Shown here one piece after another: positions 48,992 through 58,285 of a stretch of DNA of 64,000 nucleotides (position 1 is the first letter of the stretch; every line of letters begins with the position of its first letter). The translations under genes were made by a program, and so were the position numbers. Source of the DNA: Streptomyces sp. S.PB5 (GTDB lineage: Bacteria > Actinomycetota > Actinomycetes > Streptomycetales > Streptomycetaceae); assembly GCF_030403745.1 (NCBI RefSeq), contig NZ_JAQMWP010000006.1, forward strand, positions 474,857-538,856, written 5' to 3'. The notes beneath the pieces are model-generated. The model saw nothing but the letters and a program-made list of their open reading frames with translations, had not been told where the DNA came from and did not search any database.

Positions 48992-51091
48992 ATGCGGTGG
49001 TTGGTGGGGTGGAGCAGCACCGCAACGGGAGCAGCCGAGATCGGCTCCGCGGGGGCCACGGGAAGCGACGGCGAGACCGTGCACCCGGTGGGCTCCCAAC
49101 TCCTGTGGGGCGACCCCGATCCGCTGTGGGCGGTCGGCGACTGGCGCCCCGACGAGGTGCGCGTGGTGAAGGCCGACGCGCAGAACCGCATAGCGGTGCT
49201 CGGGACGTGCGGCGCGAGCGACGAACAACTCAGGGTCGGCCTCTTCGCCGCGCGCGGAGGCGCCCTACGCCATCTGACGGCCTGGCCGGGCAGCTACACG
49301 GCGGTCGTCCAGGTCGGCCGCCGGATCATGGTCTGCGGCGATCTCGCGGGCGCCCGCCCGGTGTTCTACACGCCCTGGGCAGGCGGCACGGCGTACGCAA
49401 CCGCGGCGCTGCCCCTGGCGGACCTCATCGAGGCGAACCTCGACTTCGGCCACCTGGCGGCCCTCCTGGCGGCCCCCGACGTCCCGGCCGCCCTCCATGA
49501 CTCCACCCCGTACGACGGCGTGCGGCGCATTCCCCCGGGGCATGCGCTGATCCTGCGCGCCGGGGCGCGTGAGATCGCCGGCTACGAGCCGGTCGCCTCC
49601 CTCGCGGTGGCGGCACCCTCGGCCGACCCGGACAGCGCGGTGGACGCCGTACGGGACGCACTGGTGGAGGCGGTACGCGCGCGCCTGTCGGCCCCCCGCC
49701 ATGTCCCCGGCGCCGACATAGACCCGGGACCGGTCCCGGGCATGGGGCCCGCCGAACGGCGTGCCGCGCGCGGGATGCCGGTGCCGGGGATCGGGGCGGA
49801 CCTGTCGGGCGGCCCGGCGTCGGGCACGCTGGCGCTGCTGGCCGCGGGCCTGCCCGGGATGCCGGGCACGGTGCTGGGCCACGGCACGGGAGCGGGCGAA
49901 CGACTCCTGGCCGTCACCTTCAACGACCTGGCGGTGGCCGGCCGGGAGTCGGAGCTGGAGCGGGCGGGTTCGCTGGCGGCCAACCCGCGCCTGCACCACG
50001 TGGTGGTGACCGGCGGCGAGGAGACACTGCCGTACGCCGACCTGGACGGCCCCCTGACGGACGAACCGGGCCCGTCCCTGGTGACGGCGGCCCGTCACCG
50101 CGCGCGCCTGGCTTCGGGCAGCGCGGACCACTTCACGGGCTACGGCGCCCGCCAGGCGCTGGACGCACACCCGGCCCGCCTGGCGGACCTCCTGATGGAC
50201 CGCAAACGCCGCCACTTGGTCCGCCCGGTGGCAGCGCTGGCGAAGGCGGACGGCTCGGTGATGGTCCCCGCGCGCGTGTACGGCGCGGCGAGGCGCCTGG
50301 CCCGTACGCCGTACCGAACGGGCCTGGAGGTGCTGTCCGACCGGCTGATGGAGCGCAGGTTCGACGAACCGGGCGGTGCGGTAGGGGCGTCCCTGGCGGC
50401 CCTCGCCTGGGCCAGACCGGGGCCCGCGGCACGCTGGTTGACCGGGGAGGCGCTGGCTGAAGTATCGGTTCGCCTCCAGAGCGCGACGAGCCGCTCGGGC
50501 GTCGGCCCGGGCCAGCGCCCCGGCGACTACCGCGCGCGTGCAGCCCTCGCGCGCACCGCGTCCGACGTACGCATCCTGGAACAGGCGGCCGAGATCCGCT
50601 TCCAACGCCTGCACGCCCCGTTCCTGGACAACCAGGTCGTCCGAGCCTGCCGGGCCCTCCCGGAGGCGCTGCGGGTCCAGCCGGGCGCCAGGGCGGCGAT
50701 CCTGCGCACAGTCCTCCAGGGCGCAGGCGTGGCCGACCTCCCACCCGGCTGGGGCGCTCCGTCCCACGCCTCGACGGCGGTGGCGGCCCGCACGGGCCTG
50801 AGGGTGGCCGCGGACTCACTGATGTCCCTGTTCGGCACCCCGCTCCTGGCAGAGGCGGGCCTGGTGGAGGCCCGCGTGGTCCGCAAGGCGCTCCGCGCGG
50901 CGGCAGAGGGCGAACCCTTGCCACTGGACGGCCTGGCGGACCTCGTCTCCCTCGAACTGTGGCTCCGCCGGCTGTTGGCCCGCCGGGGAACCTGCTGGAC
51001 GGGAACACCGGCACGCGCGCGTGCGGTACCGGCGGGGATCACGCCGCAGAGGGGGGTGTTGGGGGCGGGGGCGTCGGCGCGGAGGGGGTAG
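48992..51091 (+). CDS. Asparagine-synthase-related protein lacking canonical catalytic residues
   Basis: The 699-residue protein has an N-terminal Ntn-amidotransferase-like domain (residues about 1-200: MRWLVGWSS, GSYTAVVQVG, GDLAGARPVFY) without Cys2, so no glutaminase activity is expected. The C-terminal asparagine-synthase-like domain has the PP-loop written SGGPAS (272-277) instead of SGGxDS, so the usual Asp is Ala. Lasso-peptide cyclases and beta-lactam synthetases also lack Cys2 but keep SGGxDS. A strong TGGAGG precedes the ATG at 48992. The role is unknown; conservation beside developmental regulators suggests regulation more than asparagine synthesis. Confidence 0.8.
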   Translation: MRWLVGWSSTATGAAEIGSAGATGSDGETVHPVGSQLLWGDPDPLWAVGDWRPDEVRVVKADAQNRIAVLGTCGASDEQLRVGLFAARGGALRHLTAWPGSYTAVVQVGRRIMVCGDLAGARPVFYTPWAGGTAYATAALPLADLIEANLDFGHLAALLAAPDVPAALHDSTPYDGVRRIPPGHALILRAGAREIAGYEPVASLAVAAPSADPDSAVDAVRDALVEAVRARLSAPRHVPGADIDPGPVPGMGPAERRAARGMPVPGIGADLSGGPASGTLALLAAGLPGMPGTVLGHGTGAGERLLAVTFNDLAVAGRESELERAGSLAANPRLHHVVVTGGEETLPYADLDGPLTDEPGPSLVTAARHRARLASGSADHFTGYGARQALDAHPARLADLLMDRKRRHLVRPVAALAKADGSVMVPARVYGAARRLARTPYRTGLEVLSDRLMERRFDEPGGAVGASLAALAWARPGPAARWLTGEALAEVSVRLQSATSRSGVGPGQRPGDYRARAALARTASDVRILEQAAEIRFQRLHAPFLDNQVVRACRALPEALRVQPGARAAILRTVLQGAGVADLPPGWGAPSHASTAVAARTGLRVAADSLMSLFGTPLLAEAGLVEARVVRKALRAAAEGEPLPLDGLADLVSLELWLRRLLARRGTCWTGTPARARAVPAGITPQRGVLGAGASARRG

Positions 51092-51212
51092 GGAGGGTGC
51101 GCGTTGAGGGCTCCTGGGCCTAGGGTTCACCCACCCGTCCTGGCGTTGTCACGCGAGGCCGCTCCGGCTCATCTCAGTTCATCCCAGCCCACCTCGGCCC
51201 ATCTCAGCCTGT

Positions 51213-51374
51213 CTGGGGGTGCCCCCTCTGGGGGAGTTTGAGGACGAGGCCCTTTAGGGGCCGAAGCGGGGTCTGGGGCGACAGCCCCAGCGGGGTCCAG
51301 GGGCAGAGCCCCTGGGCGGGGTGGAAGGGGCGGCAGCCCCTGGGGACGGGACGGGTAGGGGCGGCGGGGGCGAA
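51213..51374. repeat. Streptomyces-type intergenic repeat with three tandem GC hairpins
   Basis: The segment begins with a GGGGG/CCCCC hairpin and GAGTTTGAGGACGAGGCCCT. Three similar hairpins follow: CTGGGGC/GCCCCAG (51273-51290), CCAGGGGC/GCCCCTGG (51297-51315) and AGGGGC/GCCCCT (51326-51341), each preceded by CGGGGT or GGGGTGG. I recognise the TTTGAGGACGAG...GAAGCGGGGTCTGGGG phrase as a very common interspersed repeat of Streptomyces (memory). The remaining 130 bp to the SARP gene are C-rich and simple. Confidence 0.75.
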
Positions 51375-51511
51375 ACAACCCGACGCGAACCCCCACCGCG
51401 CCGCACCCGCGAACCCGCCGCACCCGCCGCACCCCGAACTCACCGCACCCCCCAACACCCCGCCGCCCCAAAACCCGTGCCCCCCACAGCCACCCCAGCG
51501 ACAATGACCCG

Positions 51512-54500
51512 GTGCGGTACAGAATCCTGGGCGTCACCCAGGCCGAGGACGACCAGGGCACCGTCATACCCCTGGGCGGCCCCCGCCTCCGAGCCCTCCT
51601 CACCGCCCTGGCCCTCCGCCCAGGAGCCGTCACAGCCCAGAACACCCTGATCGACGACGTCTGGGGCGCCGACCCGCCCCAGGACGCCCCGGCCGCCCTG
51701 CAGGCCCTCGTCGGCCGCCTCCGCCGCACCCTCGGCAAGGACGCGATCACCTCCGCCCCCGGCGGCTACCGCCTCACCGCGACCCGCGACGACGTGGACC
51801 TGTTCGTCTTCGAACACCTCACCCGAGCGGGCATCGACGCCCTCCACGCAGGCGACCCCAGGAAAGCGGCCCACGCCCTGGACCAGGCCCTGGCCCTGTG
51901 GCGGGGCCCCGCCCTGGCAGACCTCCCCGACCGCACCTCCGCCACCCGCCCGGAAGCCCTCCGCCTGGAGGCGACCCGAGCCCGCGCAGAGGCGGACCTG
52001 CGACTCGGCCGGGCCCAGGAAGCCGTACCGGAACTGACGGAACTGACCACGACGCACCCGTACGACGAACCGCTCCACGCCCTCCTCATCCGGGCCCTGC
52101 GCGACACCGGCCGCAACGCCGACGCCCTCGCCGCGTACGAACGGGCCCGCCGGACCCTCGCCGACGGCCTGGGCACCGACCCGGGCCCGGAACTCCGGTC
52201 CCTGCACACCGAACTGCTCACACCGCACCCTGCACGCGAACCGCGGCCCGCTCCCGCACACCCCACCTCCTCCCACCGCGCCCCCACACCTCCCGCGCCC
52301 CCGGCACCTCCCACGCCCCCCGAACCCCCCACCCCCCGCGGCAACCTCCGTCCCCGCCTTACCTCTTTCGTGGGCCGGGAACCAGAACTCGTCGCCATCC
52401 GTTCCGAATTGCACAGGGCCCGCCTGGTCACCCTCACCGGCCCGGGCGGCTCGGGAAAGACCCGTCTGGCCGAGGAAGCCGCCGCCGAGGAACCCGAGGC
52501 ATGGCTGGTCGAGCTCGCCCGGCTCGACCGCCCGGAGGCGGTGCCAGGGGCGGTGGTCAGTGCGCTCGGTCTGCGGGAGACCAAGCTGATCACCTCCGAG
52601 CTGGTGGTCCAGCAGGACGACCCGCTCGCCCTGCTCGTCGAGTACTGCGCTCCGCGCAGCCAGCTTCTGATCCTTGACAATTGCGAACATGTCATCGAGG
52701 CCGCGGCCCACCTCGCCGAGACCCTGCTGACCCGCTGCCCGGGGCTCACGATCCTCGCCACCAGCCGTGAACCCCTGGGTGTCCCCGGCGAGTCCGTGCG
52801 CCCGGTCGAACCCCTCGTCCCCGACCAGGCCCACCGGCTCTTCAAGGAGCGCGCGACGGCGGTCCGCCCCGACGCGGACGTCGTCCTCCGCGACTCCGAG
52901 GCCGTCGCCGAGATCTGCCGCCGCCTCGACGGACTCCCGCTCGCCATCGAGCTCGCGGCGGCGAGGCTGCGGCTGCTCACCCCGCGCCAGATCGCCGACC
53001 GCCTCGACGACCGCTTCCGCCTCCTCACCTCCGGGAGCCGCACCGTCCTGCCCCGCCAGCAGACCCTGCGCGCGGTCGTCGACTGGTCCTGGGACCTCCT
53101 CGACGAGCAGGAGCGGACGGTCCTGCGCGAGGTCTCCGTGTTCGCCGGCGGCTGGGACCTCGCCGCGGCGGAGGCCGTATGCAGCGGCCCCGTCGCCGAA
53201 CTGCTGGGTGCGCTCGTCGACAAGTCCCTGATCGTGGCCGCCCCGTGCGAGCGCTCCGGCCCGGCCGCCATGCGCTACCGCATGCTGGAGACGATCCACG
53301 AGTACGCCGTCGAGCGCGCCGTCGAAGCCCCCCACGCGCGCGCCGACGCCCTGCGCAGGCACCGCGCATGGGCCCGCGCCCTCGTCGAGGAGGCCGAGCC
53401 CCGGCTGCGCTCCGCCCGCCAACTCCCGTGGATCTCCCGCCTGGAGACCGAGCTGGACAACATCCGCGCGGCTCTCCATCGCGCGATCGAGGCCGGTGAC
53501 GAGGCGGAGGCCGCCGCCCTGGCCGTCGCGATGACCTGGTTCTGGTGGCTGCGCAACTACCGCAGGGAGGGCGGGGACTGGACCGGCCAGGTGCTGCGCC
53601 TCGGCGCCGCCCTGGACGCGGCCGGGGGAGCGCTCCCCGCGGACCGGGACACGGCGTGCTCCCTGATGACGTCCCTGGACCACGTGGACGCCTTCCTCGC
53701 CGCACCGGACGGCCAGCGGAACCACCCGCTGCACACGCTGCGGATGGACGTCAGAATGCTGAACCTCTTCCTCATGGCCGAGGTCGACCCGCCCCGGGAC
53801 GGACTGGACCGGCGGATGCGCGAGTACGTCGCCCGGATCCGCGACCACTTCGGCGAAGGCGGCCCGCAGGCGGCCCGGCTCCCGGGTCTCGCCTGGCCGG
53901 TGACGGTCTTCTTCCTCCCCGGCCCGGTCGATGCCGCCCGGCCCTTCCTGGACCGGGCGGTCGCCAACTGCCGTGCGCACGGCGGCGACTGGGAGACCGG
54001 CGTCATGCTGATGTTCCGCACCCACATGGTCGTCGACTCCCCGGGCGGCATGGAGGGCATCGACGAGGACCTCGCGGAACTGCGCGTGCTGAGCCGCCGG
54101 GTGGGCGACCGCTGGCTGCGCGCCCAGGTGTGCAGCGCCGCGGGCGAGGCGGCCATGGCGCGCGGCCGCTCCGACGAGGCCGAGGGCGAGTTCGAGGAGG
54201 CGCTGCGGCTCGCGCACGAGGTGGGCGCCCACGCGGAGAAGCCGTTCCTCCTGGCCCGGCTCGCCGAGATCGCCTTCCGCAGGGGCGACCGTACGAGGAC
54301 GCAGACCCTGCTGGACGAGGCGAGCGCCGCCGCCGAACGGTACGCCGTGGCGGACTCCCAGGCGTTCGTGCTGCTGGAGCGGGCCTGGATGGCGCTGGAC
54401 GACAAGGACCCCGGCCGTGCCCGGGAGCTGTACGAGGCGACCTGCGAGGCCATGGGGCGGGCCACGCCGCCACCGCAGTTCAAGGTGATGCTGAAGGCCG

Positions 54501-54886
54501 TGGACGCCATGGTCACGGCCGCCGAGTCCGGCCCTGGGAGTGCCCTGCCCAAGGTGGTCGACGCCCTCCGGATGGCGATCGACACGCGCTGTTCGGATGT
54601 GGTCAGGGCAGGGCTCGCCGACGGTACGGCGTACCAGCTGTCCCAGCTCGGCGATCACCCGCGTGCCGCCCGTCTGCTGGCGACCGGCTACCGCTGGCGC
54701 GGCGGCCTCCCCCGCCCCATGCCGGAACGCACGGACGTCGAACGCGCCGAGGCCGACACCCGCGCGGCCCTCGGCGCCGAGCGCTATCTGGCGGAGTACG
54801 AGAAGGGCTCGGCACTGACCCCGGACGACGTCCTCGCCGAACTCGACGAGGCCCTGCGCGCCCAAGCCGTCGACGGGGGACCCTGA
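51512..54886 (+). CDS. AfsR-like SARP regulator: BTAD, NB-ARC-type ATPase and TPR
   Basis: The 1124-residue protein has an OmpR-like winged helix (about 1-90), a BTAD domain (about 97-240), a Pro-rich linker (240-276), and a STAND/NB-ARC-type ATPase with P-loop GPGGSGKT (310-317) and Walker B LLILDNCE (about 388), then an ATPase helical region and C-terminal TPR-like repeats (about 680-1080). This is the layout of AfsR-class activators of specialised metabolism. The DNA-binding half is compact. It starts at a GTG with no obvious ribosome-binding site. No biosynthetic cluster is adjacent, so a global role is likelier. Confidence 0.9.
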   Translation: MRYRILGVTQAEDDQGTVIPLGGPRLRALLTALALRPGAVTAQNTLIDDVWGADPPQDAPAALQALVGRLRRTLGKDAITSAPGGYRLTATRDDVDLFVFEHLTRAGIDALHAGDPRKAAHALDQALALWRGPALADLPDRTSATRPEALRLEATRARAEADLRLGRAQEAVPELTELTTTHPYDEPLHALLIRALRDTGRNADALAAYERARRTLADGLGTDPGPELRSLHTELLTPHPAREPRPAPAHPTSSHRAPTPPAPPAPPTPPEPPTPRGNLRPRLTSFVGREPELVAIRSELHRARLVTLTGPGGSGKTRLAEEAAAEEPEAWLVELARLDRPEAVPGAVVSALGLRETKLITSELVVQQDDPLALLVEYCAPRSQLLILDNCEHVIEAAAHLAETLLTRCPGLTILATSREPLGVPGESVRPVEPLVPDQAHRLFKERATAVRPDADVVLRDSEAVAEICRRLDGLPLAIELAAARLRLLTPRQIADRLDDRFRLLTSGSRTVLPRQQTLRAVVDWSWDLLDEQERTVLREVSVFAGGWDLAAAEAVCSGPVAELLGALVDKSLIVAAPCERSGPAAMRYRMLETIHEYAVERAVEAPHARADALRRHRAWARALVEEAEPRLRSARQLPWISRLETELDNIRAALHRAIEAGDEAEAAALAVAMTWFWWLRNYRREGGDWTGQVLRLGAALDAAGGALPADRDTACSLMTSLDHVDAFLAAPDGQRNHPLHTLRMDVRMLNLFLMAEVDPPRDGLDRRMREYVARIRDHFGEGGPQAARLPGLAWPVTVFFLPGPVDAARPFLDRAVANCRAHGGDWETGVMLMFRTHMVVDSPGGMEGIDEDLAELRVLSRRVGDRWLRAQVCSAAGEAAMARGRSDEAEGEFEEALRLAHEVGAHAEKPFLLARLAEIAFRRGDRTRTQTLLDEASAAAERYAVADSQAFVLLERAWMALDDKDPGRARELYEATCEAMGRATPPPQFKVMLKAVDAMVTAAESGPGSALPKVVDALRMAIDTRCSDVVRAGLADGTAYQLSQLGDHPRAARLLATGYRWRGGLPRPMPERTDVERAEADTRAALGAERYLAEYEKGSALTPDDVLAELDEALRAQAVDGGP

Positions 54887-54925
54887 GGCGGGACCTGGCC
54901 GCCGTACTGTCGGCGAGCCCTGCCC

Positions 54926-56827
54926 CTACGAGCAGCGGAACTTCGACTCCGCCCAGTCCGCCAGCATCAGCTCGTCGTGGTGACTGTGCGGCTCGACCAC
55001 CAGCCGTACGGTCTTCCGCCCGGCGATGTCCACATGCACCGGCACCGCCGGGTCCCCGCCCTCGACCAGCCCGGACTTCCACAGCTGGACGCCGTCGGCG
55101 TAGACGGAGAAGTACATCTTGCCGAGCCCCAGCGTCATGTCGTCCACGCCGACCATCGCGTCGTAGGTGGTGCACTCGCGGTTGAGGTCGATCGTGACGG
55201 AGGACCGGCCGTGCACGGTCACGCCGTGCTCGTAACCGGTGCCGCCGATGGTGACGCCGTACCGCTGCCACACCCAGCTGCTCTCGGCGATCCGCATCTC
55301 GGGCTGGGTGCCGTCGCCGTTGATGTCGTACGACAGCTCGCTCCACTGGTAGACGGCCGGAGGGGGCGGGGGAGTGGGCGTCGGGGTGGGGGTGGGCTTG
55401 GGGGTCGGCTTCGGTGTGGGGGTGGGCGTCGGGGTCGGCTTGGGCGTCGGGCTGGGGGTGGGTGTGGGGGTCGGTGTGGGTGTGGGGGTCGGGGTCGGCT
55501 CGGGTGCGACGACGACCGGTGCCTCGGGCGCGGGCTCCTTCTTCGGGGGCCTGGGCGAGTTCTCGGCGGGCTCGACCACCGGCGTGGACGCGGGCGGCTT
55601 GGCGTCGTGCTTCTCCAGGGGCTCGGAGTTGTTGGACAGCGCGTACACGAGCCCGGCGGTCACCGCCGCGGCCACGCCGACCCCGATCGCGACCTTCGCC
55701 GGCAGTCCCAGCCCTTCCGAGGCCGCCGCACCACCACCCGCGCCCGCGCCTCCCGAGGTACCGCCGCTCGCCGCGGCCGCGCCCGTGACACCCGCCGCGC
55801 CCACGCCGGTGCCACCGGCGATGAGCGCGGCGGCCTTGGCGTATCCGGCGGCACCGAACCAGCCGATGACCGCGACCGGCACGACGGCCGGGATGCTGCT
55901 GGCGACTTCCGCGATCTGGCTGGCCGCGAGGCGGCACTTGGCGCACTCCTCCAGATGCTTGCGCAGCCCGCGCTCGGCCCGGTTGCGCAGCCGGCCACGC
56001 GCGTACGTGCCGAGCTGGTCGGCGTACCGGGCGCACTCCTCGTCGTCGGCGAGGGTGGCGCTGACATGGGCCTGGAGATAGGCCTGCTTGAGTCCCTCGC
56101 GGGCACGGCTGGCGAGCACGCGTGTGCCGTTGGCGTCGAGCCCGAAGAGCATGGCGACTTCGCTCGGCGACTCGTCCTCGACCTCGGTGTGCCACAGCAC
56201 GGCCTGCCAGCGCTCGGGCAGCGACCGGAAGGCCTGCATGGCCATGGACTGCTCGGCCTCGTGCATCGCCCGCACATCGGCGCCCAGGTCCAGGGTGTCG
56301 TCGGACACCTCGGACGAGTGCGCCGCCTGCGCGGCGAACACCGCGAAGTCGTCGACCAGTTGCTCCCGCTTCGCGGACTTCGTCCAGTTCGCGGCGACGC
56401 GCCGGACGGTCGTCAGGAGATACGCGCGTACGGCGTGCTCGGGCCCGTGGCCGCCGCGCACCGCTTGGAGCATGCGGGCGAAGACCTCGGCCGTGAGGTC
56501 GTCGGCGGTGTGGGCGTCACGGCAGCAGGTGCGGGCGTACCGGCGTACCGCCTCCGCGTGGCGCCGGTACAGCTCCTCGTAGGCGGAGTCGTCGCCCGAG
56601 CGCATCCGGCCGATGAGGTCGGCGTCGCCGGGCGGCAGCTCGATCGGGGGCGGCAGGACACTGTCCTCGCGCCGGTCGCGCTGGGCCGGGACGCTGCCCT
56701 CCACCGGGTCGCCGCCGACCGGCGCGCGGCCCGCGCGTCCCCCCTGGCTCGGCACCTGGGGCGACGCCTGGCCTCCGGCCTCCGCGTCCCCGTCACCCTG
56801 TGACTCGCCCCGCCCGTCAAAGCTCAT
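54926..56827 (-). CDS. Membrane-anchored ECF sigma factor with extracellular NPCBM domain (ECF52-type)
   Basis: The 633-residue protein combines sigma region 2 (about 75-150, SAYEELYRRHAEAVRRYA, TADDLTAEVFARML), sigma region 4 (about 195-250), a zinc-finger anti-sigma-like segment with H291, C295 and C298, one TM helix (about 376-398), a long Pro-Thr spacer (about 440-490) and a C-terminal NPCBM-like carbohydrate-binding domain (492-633). Sigma factor, anti-sigma element and sensor are thus one chain. From memory this is the ECF52 class; the S. coelicolor member SCO4117 affects antibiotics and development. The ATG at 56827 gives MSFDGRGESQGDGD. Confidence 0.92.
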   Translation of the reverse strand: MSFDGRGESQGDGDAEAGGQASPQVPSQGGRAGRAPVGGDPVEGSVPAQRDRREDSVLPPPIELPPGDADLIGRMRSGDDSAYEELYRRHAEAVRRYARTCCRDAHTADDLTAEVFARMLQAVRGGHGPEHAVRAYLLTTVRRVAANWTKSAKREQLVDDFAVFAAQAAHSSEVSDDTLDLGADVRAMHEAEQSMAMQAFRSLPERWQAVLWHTEVEDESPSEVAMLFGLDANGTRVLASRAREGLKQAYLQAHVSATLADDEECARYADQLGTYARGRLRNRAERGLRKHLEECAKCRLAASQIAEVASSIPAVVPVAVIGWFGAAGYAKAAALIAGGTGVGAAGVTGAAAASGGTSGGAGAGGGAAASEGLGLPAKVAIGVGVAAAVTAGLVYALSNNSEPLEKHDAKPPASTPVVEPAENSPRPPKKEPAPEAPVVVAPEPTPTPTPTPTPTPTPSPTPKPTPTPTPTPKPTPKPTPTPTPTPPPPPAVYQWSELSYDINGDGTQPEMRIAESSWVWQRYGVTIGGTGYEHGVTVHGRSSVTIDLNRECTTYDAMVGVDDMTLGLGKMYFSVYADGVQLWKSGLVEGGDPAVPVHVDIAGRKTVRLVVEPHSHHDELMLADWAESKFRCS

Positions 56828-57139
56828 CGCGGAAAGCCCCCGCCGCCTGCCCAACCAGTCCCGAACACCGGGTCAGCGTGCCATATTGGCTTTTGGTCAG
56901 AACCCCGGAGTCAGGGGCTTCCACTCGTCCGTGGGGATTCACCGCAGCTCAGTACTAACCGTCACCCGTACGGGGAAGGCTAAATTGTCGCCGCCCGCAC
57001 GGAAGTTGACCGACGTACCCGAAAATCCGGGAATGCGTACGAGGCGCGGGTGACGCAGCACCCACACCTCGCCGTCACCTTTTCGAGTCACCCGGTCACC
57101 CGGAGTGGACGGACCGGATCACCCGCCGACGGCCTGAGC
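56828..57139. other. Intergenic region between the sigma-factor gene and atrA
   Basis: It contains the sigma-factor promoter region (minus strand) and a cluster of GTCACCCGG repeats near 57087-57105. No gene, RNA or clear terminator is visible. Confidence 0.4.
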
Positions 57140-57907
57140 TCACGCCGGCCGTGACCGCAGACCCTCCAGCAGGATGTCCAGCAGCCGTGCCGAGGCCGCC
57201 GCCTGCTGCGCCGCGTCCGGCAGCGAGGGCGCCGCCGTCGCGATCACCAGCAGGACGTCCGACACCGACACATCGGCCCGCAGCTCACCCGCCGTCCGCG
57301 CCCGCTCCACGAGCTGGCCCACCACGTCGAGCAGCGCCGCCGCCCCGGAGTCGTCCTCGGCCGCGCTCCCCGGGTCCTCCGGCACCAGCCGCAGCTCACC
57401 CGAGCCCGGCTGGGTCCGCTGCTGCGGCACCCGCGCCTGGTCGTACCCCGTACCGTCCTCGGTGCCTTCGTCGGCGACCCCGACCCGCAGCACCTGCGGC
57501 GGCAGCAGCCGCCCGGCACCCGAGGCCACCGACGTCCGCAGGAAGCGCGACAGCGCCGACCACGGCTCGTCCTCCTGACCGAGCGCAGCACGCGCCTGGT
57601 CGGTCAGCCGGGAGGTCTCCTCCTCGGCTATCCGGCGCACCAGGACGTCCTTGCTCGGGAAGCGCCGGTACACCGTGCCGACGCCGACCCGCGCGCGCCG
57701 CGCCACGTCCTCCATCGGCGCGCCGTATCCCAGCTCGCCGAAGACCTCGCGCGCCGCACGCAGTACGTGCTCCAGATTGCGCTGTGCGTCCACGCGCAGC
57801 GGTGTCGAACGCGAACCGTCGCGTCCGTTCCCCGCCGCCGCGCTCATCGCGCCGCCACCGGGTGTGATGGCAGCCGCGGAAGACCAATGAGAGTCCTGAA
57901 CATGCAT
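57140..57907 (-). CDS. atrA: TetR-family regulator AtrA
   Basis: The 255-residue protein has a TetR HTH in residues about 45-90 (LEHVLRAAREVFGELGYGAPMEDVARRARVGVGTVYRRFPSK), then a ligand-binding domain. The N-terminal MHVQDSHWSSAAAITPGGG and the placement divergent from ndh match AtrA of S. coelicolor, the activator of actII-ORF4, and its orthologue in S. griseus that acts on strR. The ligand is not established with certainty. The ATG at 57907 follows GGGGGA; an internal ATG at 57847 is weaker. Confidence 0.9.
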   Translation of the reverse strand: MHVQDSHWSSAAAITPGGGAMSAAAGNGRDGSRSTPLRVDAQRNLEHVLRAAREVFGELGYGAPMEDVARRARVGVGTVYRRFPSKDVLVRRIAEEETSRLTDQARAALGQEDEPWSALSRFLRTSVASGAGRLLPPQVLRVGVADEGTEDGTGYDQARVPQQRTQPGSGELRLVPEDPGSAAEDDSGAAALLDVVGQLVERARTAGELRADVSVSDVLLVIATAAPSLPDAAQQAAASARLLDILLEGLRSRPA

Positions 57908-58285
57908 AAGCGATCCCCCGGTAATGACGTCTCCCCCCGGAGACTCTCCCCGCCACTGAAAGCCGGAGCGCTATGGGGAACAAACCCGCTTCACGGGCCG
58001 CCCGTCGCGGACCCGATGAGTGCATCCCCCTACACCCCGTCGACACACGAACATAGTTGAGAGGGGGTCAATTCAGAAGGGGCACGTTCCGCACGGAGCG
58101 CCCCCCGATCGGAGTACGGGTCGTATACGTCCCGATTGCACCCCCTGAAGACCCCCGGCGCACACCCGCTGACCTGCGAACCTTCTCCGCACGCCGTCGA
58201 TTCGGCCAACCCCGCCCGCGCAAAACGCGCGGTCACACAAATTGCCGGGGCTGTGGACAAACTGAAGCGTCGGGTGCGTCATGGG
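57908..58285. other. Divergent atrA-ndh intergenic region
   Basis: These 378 bp must carry both promoters. No clear TetR-type palindrome was found by eye. The stretch 58136-58285 is open in frame with ndh, so the ndh start may lie further upstream than annotated. Confidence 0.4.

Noticed and set aside
51092..51511. Small protein genes in the spacer before the SARP gene
   Set aside because: The open frames run through hairpin repeats and C-rich simple sequence; no ribosome-binding site or family match.
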